Below, piece by piece: positions 1 to 7,788 of a DNA stretch of 64,000 nt. Position 1 is the first letter of the stretch. Each line of letters begins with the position of its first letter. Under the pieces are notes generated by a model. The model saw nothing but the letters and a program-made list of their open reading frames with translations, had not been told where the DNA came from and searched no databases. The translations under genes were made by a program, and so were the position numbers. The DNA lies in contig NZ_LIWB01000004.1 of the NCBI RefSeq assembly GCF_001905725.1, forward strand, positions 372,001 to 436,000, read 5' to 3'. The DNA is from Streptomyces sp. CB02400 (GTDB taxonomy: Bacteria; Actinomycetota; Actinomycetes; Streptomycetales; Streptomycetaceae).

Positions 1-1375
1 AGACGGCTCCGCCTCCGCCGGGCCCCCAGGTGACGCCGGTCGCGGTGCCGTGGTGGCCGCCCGCGGTGTCCCTCGCGACCGTGCCCGAGGTCTCGTCGAG
101 GGGCCAGTGCCCGACGGGCTGAGGGGCGGTGGCGGAGGGTGAGGACGAAGGGGAGGCCGAGGAGGGGGACGTGGCCCGGTCCCGGTCCGCGGCGGCCGAC
201 CGGTTGAGCCAGAACCCCGTCCCGACACCGGCCGCGGCGACCGCGCCCCCGCCGATGCCGAGGAACAGGAAGGCCCGCCGGCTGCCGCCACGTTCCCGGC
301 CCGCCCGGCGGCCGGGGGGCTCCGTCGCGGCGGGGGCGGGCTCCGGGGTGGCGCCCACGCGGGTGGCCTGGTCGTGGAACCGCGGCGCCACCGTGGTCGC
401 CTGCTGCGGGAGGGCACCGGGTCCGGCGTCGCGCGGCAGTACGTTCGTCGGGGCCCCCGGATCCGTGGCACGGGCACCCGGGAAGGGCGTACCGGCCGGA
501 GTCGGGGACCCGGGACCGTTGCCCTGCTGCGACCAGGGGCCGAGGTGCCGCAGGGCCATCGTGCTCTCGTCGCCCAGTGCGCCGACCCGGGCGAGGATCT
601 CCTGCGGGGTGGGGCGACGGGCCGGGTCCTTGGCGAGGCAGTCGCCGATGAGGGCGTGCAGGGCGGGGTCGGTGACGGCGCCGATGTCGGGGGTGTTGTG
701 CACCACGCGGTAGAGCAGCGCGGGGGTCGGTCCCTCGCCGAAGGGATTGGCGCCGGTCGCCGCGAAGGCCAGCACCGCGCCCAGGCAGAAGACGTCGCTG
801 GCCGGAGTGATCGCATCGCCGTTGACCTGTTCGGGCGACATGAATCCGGGCGAGCCGGCGACGAGGCCGGTGCCGGTGATCGAGTCGGCCTCGACGCTGC
901 GGACGATCCCGAAGTCGATGACGCGCGGCCCGTCCTCGGCGAGCAGCACGTTGGAGGGCTTGAGGTCGCGGTGGACGAGGTTCGCGGCGTGGATCGACAC
1001 CAGCGCCTCGGCCAGCCCGGCCGCCAGCGCGAGAACCGCCCCCGCCTCGAACGGCCCCCGCTCGACGACCGCCTGCTCCAGCGAAGGACCGGCGATGTAG
1101 CTGGTGACCAGCCACGGCAGGGGCGCGTCCGGGTCGGCGTCGATGACCGGTGCGGTGAAGGCACCGCTGACCAGCCGGGCCGCCTGGACCTCCCGCCGGA
1201 ACCGGTCGCGGAACTCGGGCCGACGCACCAGCTCGGCGTGCACCACCTTGACCGCGACGAGCCGCCCGCCCGGGGAGCGACCGAGGAAGACCCTGCCCAT
1301 GCCGCCCGCGCCCAGTCGACTGATCAACCGGTATCCCCCGACGGAGCCCGGGTCGTCCGGCTCCAGCGCTGACAC
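1..1375 (-). CDS. Ser/Thr protein kinase with C-terminal LamG-like domain (3' end off window)
   Basis: The protein is read on the minus strand from GTG at 1375, with a GGGAGG ribosome site about 7 bases upstream, and it leaves the window at base 1. The N-terminal 260 residues are a Hanks-type kinase domain: glycine loop GAGGMGRVF, VAVK lysine, HRDLKPSN catalytic loop and DFG (IDFGIVRS). A Pro/Ala-rich linker follows, then one membrane segment (FLFLGIGGGAVAAAG), then an extracellular part beginning HWPLDETSGTVARDTAG, which is typical of concanavalin/LamG-type lectin domains. The likely role is a membrane sensor kinase with an outer carbohydrate- or ligand-binding domain. The substrate is unknown. 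The true C-terminus cannot be seen. Confidence 0.9.
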   Translation of the reverse strand, partial: MSALEPDDPGSVGGYRLISRLGAGGMGRVFLGRSPGGRLVAVKVVHAELVRRPEFRDRFRREVQAARLVSGAFTAPVIDADPDAPLPWLVTSYIAGPSLEQAVVERGPFEAGAVLALAAGLAEALVSIHAANLVHRDLKPSNVLLAEDGPRVIDFGIVRSVEADSITGTGLVAGSPGFMSPEQVNGDAITPASDVFCLGAVLAFAATGANPFGEGPTPALLYRVVHNTPDIGAVTDPALHALIGDCLAKDPARRPTPQEILARVGALGDESTMALRHLGPWSQQGNGPGSPTPAGTPFPGARATDPGAPTNVLPRDAGPGALPQQATTVAPRFHDQATRVGATPEPAPAATEPPGRRAGRERGGSRRAFLFLGIGGGAVAAAGVGTGFWLNRSAAADRDRATSPSSASPSSSPSATAPQPVGHWPLDETSGTVARDTAGGHHGTATGVTWGPGGGGAV

Positions 1376-1544
1376 AAATGCCTCCCGGCGTGCGATCTCG
1401 GCCCGTGCGGGCAGGGCCAAGCATAAAGCCAATCGCACCCGTGTTCGCCGAAGTACCGTACGCCGTACGGCACTTCGGCCATCGTTCCCCTCCTGGACGC
1501 CGCGCGGTGCCTCTACACGGAGTCGGGCGCCCAGGAAGTCACCG

Positions 1545-1928
1545 TCATTCGAAGGTCTCTTCGACCTTCGGGGCGGTGACGGCGCGCCGGAGCCAGAGGC
1601 TCAGGGTCTGAGGATCATCACAGCCGGTGATGCGCTCACGGGCGTCCTCGGGTACGTCGATGCCACGTTCCGCGAGTACCGCCAGGACGTCCTCGGCGGC
1701 GCGTCGCGCCTCAGCTTCGACGCGGGCTTCCGCGCGGGCTTCGTCTCGGATCTCTTCGACGAGGTAGGACTTGCAGAAGGAGAGGTCCACGGCCACCAGG
1801 CTCCTCCGGAGGTGCTTGGCCGGGTGCTTGCCCAGGCCCTGTGCGGTGAATTCGACGATGGGGTCCGCGATGTCTTCGGGCACGTCCCGCAGTGCGGTGG
1901 ACAGGGTCTTCAGTATTCCGGCAAGAGC
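1545..1928 (-). pseudogene. 5'-truncated fragment of an Rpn/PD-(D/E)XK-like Streptomyces family protein
   Basis: About 127 codons from ALAGILKTLSTALRDVPED to the stop match my memory of the C-terminal half of a common Streptomyces family. That half has a helical LVAVDLSF..SYLVEEIRDE segment, an Ala/Glu/Arg-rich coiled region, and an ITGCDD...WLRRAVTAP tail. No start codon with a ribosome site opens this frame, and the upstream in-frame sequence is not protein-like, so the N-terminal nuclease-like half appears lost. The family is related to the Rpn recombination-promoting nucleases, but the exact assignment is uncertain. It lies between the kinase and the phosphatidyltransferase and is probably not functional. 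Confidence 0.55.
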
Positions 1929-2041
1929 AGTCGGGGGCACGCACGCCGTCCCACGGCGTGCGCACGTCCTTGGAAAGTGCTCACCCGATTTCGACAGGGG
2001 TGGCTCCGCGGGCGGGGCGGCGCACCGCTCCCGGGGCGGGA

Positions 2042-2806
2042 TCAGCGCAGGCGGGACGACGACAGGATCGACAGCAGGTGGGCCGGGACCATCACCCAGG
2101 TGATGACGGCGAGTGCGCCCAGGGCCCAGCGGGTCGGTTCGATGCTGTCGACCACTACGTCGGCTGCTGCCGCGACGAGGAGGACCAGGGACGCCTCGAT
2201 TCCGTTGGTGACCCGGTGGATCTTGAACGCGGCGGCGATGCGGCGCACGGTCGCGACGCCCTCCGAGCGCGGGCGGGTGGACTCGTCGTCGGCGACGGTC
2301 AGACCGCGGCGGGCGCGGGCGACGTCCACCAGGTCGGTGGAGGCCTTGAGGAGGACGACGCCGAGGGCGGTGGCGATGCCGATCGACAGCCAGCCGCCGA
2401 CGCCCGACTCGGCGGCGCGGTAGCCGGCGCCCGCCATCAGCGCCGCGTCCGCGAGATACGCGCCGAGGCGGTCGACGTAGATGCCGGCCGCGCTGTTCTG
2501 GCCCTTCCAGCGGGCGACCTCGCCGTCCACGCAGTCGAAGAGCAGGAACAGCTGCATGAGGATCACGGCGAGGACCGCGCCGGTCAGGCCGGGGATCATC
2601 AGCGCGGCGCCGGAGGCCACTCCGCACACCACCATGGTCCAGGTGAGCTGGTCGGGGGTGACGGGGGTGCGGACCAGGTGGCGGGTGGTGCGCAGGGAGA
2701 TCTTCCGCATGTAGAGGCGGCCGGCCCAGTGTTCGCCGTTGCGGCTGTCCATCTTGGCCTGCGGCTGGCAGACCTCCCGCAGCTCCTCCAGTACCGGAGC
2801 ACCCAT
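2042..2806 (-). CDS. CDP-alcohol phosphatidyltransferase family membrane protein
   Basis: This 254-residue integral membrane enzyme starts at ATG 2806 behind GGGGAGG. Family members move a phosphoalcohol from CDP-alcohol to a second alcohol during phospholipid or inositol-lipid synthesis. The signature is visible from DCVDGEVARWKG to GIYVDRLGA: D-x2-D-G-x2-A-R-x8-G-x3-D is intact, but the fourth aspartate expected four residues later is alanine. Several hydrophobic segments surround it (MIPGLTGAVLAVILMQLFLL, LSIGIATALGVVLL and a C-terminal pair). The gene is divergent from the deaminase gene at 2904. The precise substrate cannot be inferred. Confidence 0.85.
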   Translation of the reverse strand: MGAPVLEELREVCQPQAKMDSRNGEHWAGRLYMRKISLRTTRHLVRTPVTPDQLTWTMVVCGVASGAALMIPGLTGAVLAVILMQLFLLFDCVDGEVARWKGQNSAAGIYVDRLGAYLADAALMAGAGYRAAESGVGGWLSIGIATALGVVLLKASTDLVDVARARRGLTVADDESTRPRSEGVATVRRIAAAFKIHRVTNGIEASLVLLVAAAADVVVDSIEPTRWALGALAVITWVMVPAHLLSILSSSRLR

Positions 2807-2903
2807 GACGTTCCTCCCCAGGCCCGACCACCGCGCGTGCGGCGATGATCGGGCCAGGGTACAGAGCACGTACGACGGGCCAGCGACAGGGGACACTGAC
2901 CCC

Positions 2904-3362
2904 ATGGAGCCGATCGATCCGGTCACCGCCCGCGCCTGGCTCGCCCCCGCCCTCGCGGAGGCCCGCGCCGGGCTGGAGGAGGGCGGCATCCCCGTCGGCG
3001 CCGCGCTGTACGGCGCCGACGGGACCCTGCTCGGCCGTGGCCGCAACCGTCGCGTACAGGACGACGACCCGTCGACGCACGCGGAGACCGCCGCCTTCCG
3101 CGCGGCGGGACGGCAGCGGTCGTACCGCGGTACGACGATGGTGACGACGCTCTCCCCGTGCTGGTACTGCTCGGGGCTCGTCCGGCAGTTCGGCATCTCC
3201 CGGGTGGTGATCGGCGAGGCGGTCACCTTCCACGGCGGGCACGACTGGCTGGCCGGGCACGGCGTGGAGATCGTGCTGCTGGACGATCCGGAGTGCGCCG
3301 CGATGATGCGGGAGTTCGTCGCCCGTCATCCACGGCTGTGGAGCGAGGACATCGGGGACTGA
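2904..3362 (+). CDS. nucleoside/cytosine deaminase family protein
   Basis: This is a 152-residue zinc-dependent deaminase of the CDA superfamily. The zinc site is complete: HAE (STHAETAAF), where Glu is the proton shuttle, and PCxxC (SPCWYC). Length and motif spacing fit small soluble cytosine/guanine/nucleoside deaminases, and the overall look is close to yeast-type cytosine deaminase. The substrate cannot be fixed from sequence. I chose ATG 2904 because upstream codons are not protein-like and an AGGGGA stretch lies about 12 bases before it. A strong bidirectional hairpin follows immediately. Confidence 0.88.
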   Translation: MEPIDPVTARAWLAPALAEARAGLEEGGIPVGAALYGADGTLLGRGRNRRVQDDDPSTHAETAAFRAAGRQRSYRGTTMVTTLSPCWYCSGLVRQFGISRVVIGEAVTFHGGHDWLAGHGVEIVLLDDPECAAMMREFVARHPRLWSEDIGD

Positions 3363-3370
3363 AGAACGGC

Positions 3371-3412
3371 GAAGGCCGGTTCTCGTGACTCAGGTCACGA
3401 GAACCGGCCTTC
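3371..3412. terminator. bidirectional intrinsic terminator-type hairpin
   Basis: A perfect 19-bp inverted repeat (3371-3389 with 3394-3412) and a 4-base loop lie between the convergent deaminase and ccsB genes. It serves both strands. Confidence 0.85.
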
Positions 3413-3425
3413 GTGGGGCGTGGGT

Positions 3426-4559
3426 TCAGAAGCCCACGGACTGGAGCGCGCCCAGGCCCACATCCGCGTACGAGTGCTTGCCGGAGACGAAGATGTTGAC
3501 GCCGTAGTAGTTGAACAGCCAGCAGCCGAAGGCGAGCAGGGCCAGGTAGGCGGCCTTGCGGCCCTTCCAGCCGGCCGTCGCGCGGGCGTGCAGGTAGCAG
3601 GCGTAGGCGACCCAGGTGATGAAGGACCAGACCTCCTTGGGGTCCCAGCCCCAGTAGCGGCCCCAGGCGTCGCCGGCCCAGATGGCGCCCGCGATGATCG
3701 TGAACGTCCACAGCGGGAAGACGGCCGCGTTGACCCGGTAGGAGAACTTGTCCAGCGAGGCGGCGGCGGGCAGGCGCTCCAGGACGGAGGTGGCGAAGCT
3801 GCCGGGCTTGCCGCCGCTCGCGAGCTTGTTCTCGTACGCGTCCTTGAACAGGTAGAGGATCACGCCGACCGCGCCGACGTAGAAGACCGCGCCGCACAGG
3901 ATCGCCGTGGAGACGTGGATGTACAGCCAGTACGAGTGGAGGGCGGGGACGAGCTGGTCGCTCTCGGTGTAGAGCCAGGTGACGGCGATACCGAGGTCGA
4001 GGAGGACCGAGGTGGTGAGGAACAGGCCGAGCCAGCGGACGTTCTTCTTCAGCGCCAGCAGCAGGAGGTACACGCCGACCGCGGTGGTGGAGAAGGTGAT
4101 GTTGAACTCGTACATGTTGCCCCACGGCGCCCGCTCCACGGACAGCGCGCGGGTGAGCACGCCGCCGAAGGCGAGGAGGAACGCGAGCACGGTGAGGGAG
4201 ATGGCGATCCGTCCGTAGAGGTCGCCCTTCTCGTCGCCGCCGTGCGCTCCGGGCCCGTCGGGCACGTCGCGGGAGCCGGTCGCGGCGCGTACGACGACCT
4301 TCGGCCGCTCCAGTACGGCGGTGCCGCCGGCCTGGTTGACGGTGACGGCCGGTGCCTTCTTCTCCTGGGCCGCCGTCTTCGGGGTGAGGGCGGAGGCGGT
4401 ACGGGCGACCTTGCTGCGGCTGCCGAAGGACCACTCCGCGATGTACGCGAAGAAGGCGAGGGTGTAGACCGCCATCGCGGAGTAGATCAGCACGTTGCTG
4501 ATCTCCGCGAGGTTCTCGTTGGCCGCGGCGGCCAGATCTGTTGCGGCGGCGAGAGTCAT
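3426..4559 (-). CDS. ccsB: cytochrome c biogenesis protein CcsB (ResC-like)
   Basis: This 377-residue polytopic membrane protein is half of the system II cytochrome c synthase, which presents haem and ligates it to apocytochrome CxxCH outside the membrane. The diagnostic haem-handling motif WGWDPKEVW is present near the C-terminus, with conserved histidines in neighbouring helices. The first helix (YSAMAVYTLAFFAYIAEW) is followed by a long soluble loop of about 70 residues, then the core bundle. Its ATG overlaps the stop of resB by four bases (ATGA), so it is translationally coupled. It is the last gene of the operon and ends at the hairpin 3371-3412. Confidence 0.95.
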   Translation of the reverse strand: MTLAAATDLAAAANENLAEISNVLIYSAMAVYTLAFFAYIAEWSFGSRSKVARTASALTPKTAAQEKKAPAVTVNQAGGTAVLERPKVVVRAATGSRDVPDGPGAHGGDEKGDLYGRIAISLTVLAFLLAFGGVLTRALSVERAPWGNMYEFNITFSTTAVGVYLLLLALKKNVRWLGLFLTTSVLLDLGIAVTWLYTESDQLVPALHSYWLYIHVSTAILCGAVFYVGAVGVILYLFKDAYENKLASGGKPGSFATSVLERLPAAASLDKFSYRVNAAVFPLWTFTIIAGAIWAGDAWGRYWGWDPKEVWSFITWVAYACYLHARATAGWKGRKAAYLALLAFGCWLFNYYGVNIFVSGKHSYADVGLGALQSVGF

Positions 4560-6289
4560 TTCTCAGCCCCTTCGGCAGGTACGGCTTCGGGATCGGTGTC
4601 GGTGTCTGGGTCTGTGTCCGTGTCCGTGGAATCGGACGGGGCCGGTGCCTGGTCGTAGAGGATTCCGGCGAGGTCGCCGAGTTCCTCGGGCACCTTCGCG
4701 GACTCGCTGCGGCCGAGGCCGGCCATCTCGACGACGGTCACGCCGTCGTCGCCGCGCACCGCGCGCACCCACACGCGGCGGCGCTGGATGAACAGGGAGC
4801 CGGCGAGGCCCGCGATCGCTGCGACGGCACCGCCGAGCGCCCAGCCTTCGCCCGACTCCTGGACGACCTGGAAGCCGGCCCACTCCTTGACGTCCTTCTC
4901 GAAGGTGACCGAACCGGCGCCGTCCGGGAGCGTCATGGTCTCGCCGGGCATGAGCAGCTTCTTGAACAGCTCGCCCTCGGCGTCCTTGAACTCCTTCATC
5001 TTGGTCTTGTCCATCTGGTACACGCTCTGCGGAATGCCGGAGTCGGCCTTCAGGTCGCCGTGGTAGGCGGAGAGCGCGAGCACCGGATAGTCCAGCGCGG
5101 GGAACTGGGAGAGCATCGTGCCGGTGGCGGAGCCGCCGAAGGTGGGCACGAAGAAGGCGTTGAAGCCGAGCTGCTCCTTCTTGCCCTCGGAGTTGCGGTA
5201 GCCGTCGAGGACCTTGACCACGCCGGAGGAGGTGACGTTGGAGTCGAGCGGCAGCAGCGGCACGGCGTCCTGGTAGACGATCTCGCCCTTGCCGTCGCGG
5301 ACGGTGACGACGGGTGCGTAGCCGTGGCTGACGAGGTAGACCTTGGCGTCGCCGATCTTCAGCGGCTCGTTCACCTTGATGAGGGCCGTCTTCTCCTCGC
5401 CGTCGGCTCCCTCGGCGTAGGTGACCTCGGTCTGGTACGTGCGCGGGGTGCCCTTGTTGGGTCCGGTGCGCTCGTAGGTGCCGGTGAACTCCTTGACGTC
5501 GAAGCTGAACGGCACCAGGTCGTCGTTGGTGAAGAGGTTGCCGGACTTGAAGTCGTCGTACTGGGTGAGCGTGTTGGCGAAGCCGTCGCCCTCGACGATC
5601 AGCTTGTTGCCCTCGGACTTGAAGAGCTGGCCCCAGCCGAAGGCGATCAGCATCACGATCAGCGCGATGTGGAAGAGCAGGTTGCCGACCTCGCGCAGAT
5701 AGCCCTTCTCGGCGGCGACGGCGTCACCGGCGGCGTGGGCGCGGAAGCGGCGCTTCTTCAGCAGGGCGAGCGCGGCCTCGCGGACGGCTTCGGGCTCGGC
5801 CTCGGTGCGCCACGTGGTGTGGGCGGGCAGCCGGGTCAGCCGGCGGGGCGCGCCCGGTGGGCGGCCGCGCAACTGGCCCACGAACTGCCAGGTGCGGGGC
5901 ACGATGCAGCCGATGAGGGAGACGAACAGCAGGATGTAGATCGCGGAGAACCACACCGAGCTGTAGACGTTGAAGAGCCCGAGCTTGTCGTAGATCGGCG
6001 CGAGGACGTCGTGACGCTCGCGGAAGTCGGCGACCGCCGTCTCGTCGATCCCGGTCTGCGGGATGAGCGAGCCGGGGATCGCGCCGAGCGACAGCAGCAG
6101 GAGCAGCAGCAGCGCGACCCGCATGGAGGTGAGCTGCCGCCAGAACCAGCGGGCCCAGCCGATGACTCCGAGGGAGGGCAGGTTCGGCGCGTCCTCCCTG
6201 GGCGCGGTGGACAGCTGGGAGCCGGCGGCGCCGAGCTCCTGGTCGTCGGTGGCCTTGGGGGTGTCGTCGTCGGTCGTCGTCTTGCTCAT
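4556..6289 (-). CDS. resB: cytochrome c biogenesis protein ResB
   Basis: This 577-residue ResB/Ccs1-family protein is the partner of CcsB in system II cytochrome c maturation. The N-terminal 80 residues are charged and cytoplasmic. Transmembrane segments follow near RVALLLLLLLSLGAIPGSL and SVWFSAIYILLFVSLIGC, then a third, a large extracytoplasmic beta-rich domain, and a last helix near GGAVAAIAGLAGSLFI. It starts at ATG 6289, four bases after the ccdA stop, and overlaps ccsB by four bases. It presumably holds apocytochrome thiols and haem on the outer face. The Asp/Thr-rich C-terminal tail is low complexity. Confidence 0.95.
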   Translation of the reverse strand: MSKTTTDDDTPKATDDQELGAAGSQLSTAPREDAPNLPSLGVIGWARWFWRQLTSMRVALLLLLLLSLGAIPGSLIPQTGIDETAVADFRERHDVLAPIYDKLGLFNVYSSVWFSAIYILLFVSLIGCIVPRTWQFVGQLRGRPPGAPRRLTRLPAHTTWRTEAEPEAVREAALALLKKRRFRAHAAGDAVAAEKGYLREVGNLLFHIALIVMLIAFGWGQLFKSEGNKLIVEGDGFANTLTQYDDFKSGNLFTNDDLVPFSFDVKEFTGTYERTGPNKGTPRTYQTEVTYAEGADGEEKTALIKVNEPLKIGDAKVYLVSHGYAPVVTVRDGKGEIVYQDAVPLLPLDSNVTSSGVVKVLDGYRNSEGKKEQLGFNAFFVPTFGGSATGTMLSQFPALDYPVLALSAYHGDLKADSGIPQSVYQMDKTKMKEFKDAEGELFKKLLMPGETMTLPDGAGSVTFEKDVKEWAGFQVVQESGEGWALGGAVAAIAGLAGSLFIQRRRVWVRAVRGDDGVTVVEMAGLGRSESAKVPEELGDLAGILYDQAPAPSDSTDTDTDPDTDTDPEAVPAEGAEK

Positions 6290-6293
6290 CGGG

Positions 6294-7067
6294 TCAGATC
6301 CCCACAGTGAAGCCGTTGGACCAGGTCTGCATCTCCGCCACGAGACTGTTCCACGCGCCGGTCAGCAGGAGCACGCCGGTCACGATCATCATCGTGCCGC
6401 CGATGCGCATCACCCAGGTGTAGTGGCGCTTGACCCAGGCGAACGCGCCGAGCGCCTTGCGGAAGGCGACGGCGGCGAGCACGAAGGGCACGCCCAGTCC
6501 CAGGCAGTACGCGATGGTCAGTATGGCGCCGCGTCCGGCGCTCTCCTGCTGGGCGGAGAGAGTGAGTACGGAGGCGAGCGTCGGGCCGATGCAGGGGGTC
6601 CAGCCGATGCCGAACAGGGCGCCGAGGACGGGGGCGCCGACCAGTCCGGTCGCCGGGCGCTTGTGGAAGCGGAACTCGCGCTGGGTGAGCCAGGGCATCA
6701 GGCCCATGAAGAAGACGCCCATGAGGATCATGAGGACGCCGAGCACCTTGGACAGGACGCCCGACTGTTCCTGGAGCGTCTGTCCGAAGTAGCCGAAGAA
6801 GGCGCCGCCGGAGACGAACACGGCGGTGAAGCCGAGTACGAACAGGGAGGCGCCGGCGACCATGCGTCCGCGCCGGGCCTCGGCCAGGTCGGTGCCGGAG
6901 ACGCCGGTGACGTAGGAGAGGTAGCCGGGGACCAGCGGCAGCACGCAGGGCGAGAAGAAGGAGACCAGTCCGCCGAGCAGGGCGATGGGCAGGGCGACCA
7001 GCAGGGCTCCGTTGAGCACCGTGCCGTTGTAGCCCGTCTCTGCGGCGAGCGTGTGCAGGGCCGTCAC
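6294..7067 (-). CDS. ccdA: cytochrome c biogenesis transmembrane protein CcdA
   Basis: This 257-residue membrane thiol-disulfide transporter of the CcdA/DsbD-beta family has six hydrophobic helices. The conserved cysteines are SPCVLPLVPGYLSYV in the first helix and GWTPCIGPTL in the fourth, the pair that shuttles reducing equivalents from cytoplasmic thioredoxin outward. It starts with GTG 7067, one base after the TlpA-like stop, so translation is probably coupled. It would reduce the neighbouring lipoprotein (7069-7722), which in turn keeps apocytochrome c reduced for ResB/CcsB. Confidence 0.95.
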   Translation of the reverse strand: MTALHTLAAETGYNGTVLNGALLVALPIALLGGLVSFFSPCVLPLVPGYLSYVTGVSGTDLAEARRGRMVAGASLFVLGFTAVFVSGGAFFGYFGQTLQEQSGVLSKVLGVLMILMGVFFMGLMPWLTQREFRFHKRPATGLVGAPVLGALFGIGWTPCIGPTLASVLTLSAQQESAGRGAILTIAYCLGLGVPFVLAAVAFRKALGAFAWVKRHYTWVMRIGGTMMIVTGVLLLTGAWNSLVAEMQTWSNGFTVGI

Positions 7068-7068
7068 G

Positions 7069-7722
7069 TCACTTCTCCGCGACGACCGGCTTGAGCATCT
7101 TCAGCAGGCGTTCCTCGCTGAGCGAGGTCAGCGAGCGGGCCGCGATCTTCCCCTCCCGGTCCAGGACCAGGGTGGAGGGGACGGCCTGCGGGTTGAGGGT
7201 GCCCTTCTCGAAGCGGAGCATCAGCTTGCCCGTGGGGTCGTACAGGCTCGGGTAGGGGATGCCGAAGTCCTCTTCGAAGGCGAGGGCGGCCGTGGTGCTG
7301 CCGTCCCGCGTGTTGATGCCGACGAACTGCACGCCCTGGTCGGCGTACTCCTTCGACACCTTGGCGAAGTACTTGGCCTCCGCGCGGCACGGGTTGCACC
7401 AGGAGCCCCAGACGTTGAGGACGACGACCTTGCCCTTGTAGTCGGCGACGTCGAGCTGCTCGCCGGCGATGGTCTCCCCGGACAGCTCGGGTGCGGCGAC
7501 CCGCTTGCCCTCGGGGACCGTGGAGATGCCGTCGGTGCCGGCGACGAAGTTGGTGTTGCCGCCCCCGCCGGACGTTCCGCCCGAGCCGCACGCGGAGACG
7601 AGCAGCGCGGCCGCGGCGGCACCGGCGGCGGCCAGGGTGGCGCGACGGCGGACGCGGAGGGCGCGGTTCGGGCGGGGAACGGCCCGGTTCGAGCGCTGGG
7701 GGGCGCGGCTGGCGGCACTCAT
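7069..7722 (-). CDS. TlpA/ResA-family thiol-disulfide lipoprotein
   Basis: This is a 217-residue extracytoplasmic thioredoxin-fold protein. A basic N-terminus (ALRVRRRATL) precedes a hydrophobic stretch and a lipobox (LLVSAC), so it is probably lipid-anchored at Cys45. The thioredoxin domain follows with the redox motif WGSWCNPCRAEA and a late cis-proline (QAVPSTLVLD). As the first gene of the operon with ccdA, resB and ccsB, it fits the ResA/CcmG role of reducing apocytochrome CxxCH. The start is ATG 7722. No strong Shine-Dalgarno sequence is visible. Confidence 0.92.
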   Translation of the reverse strand: MSAASRAPQRSNRAVPRPNRALRVRRRATLAAAGAAAAALLVSACGSGGTSGGGGNTNFVAGTDGISTVPEGKRVAAPELSGETIAGEQLDVADYKGKVVVLNVWGSWCNPCRAEAKYFAKVSKEYADQGVQFVGINTRDGSTTAALAFEEDFGIPYPSLYDPTGKLMLRFEKGTLNPQAVPSTLVLDREGKIAARSLTSLSEERLLKMLKPVVAEK

Positions 7723-7788
7723 GTGAAAAGTTTCGCATGCCCGTTCCGGGGATCTTGAGCACCCCCCTTGCGGGCGGAAACCCGCATA

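Noticed and set aside
1104..2423. 439-codon plus-strand frame
   Set aside because: It spans the kinase, a pseudogene and the phosphatidyltransferase on the other strand, has no family motifs, and has Ser/Arg/Thr-rich composition.
4541..6310. 589-codon plus-strand frame opposite resB
   Set aside because: Low-complexity Val/Leu/Glu/Gly codons are a mirror of the resB gene.
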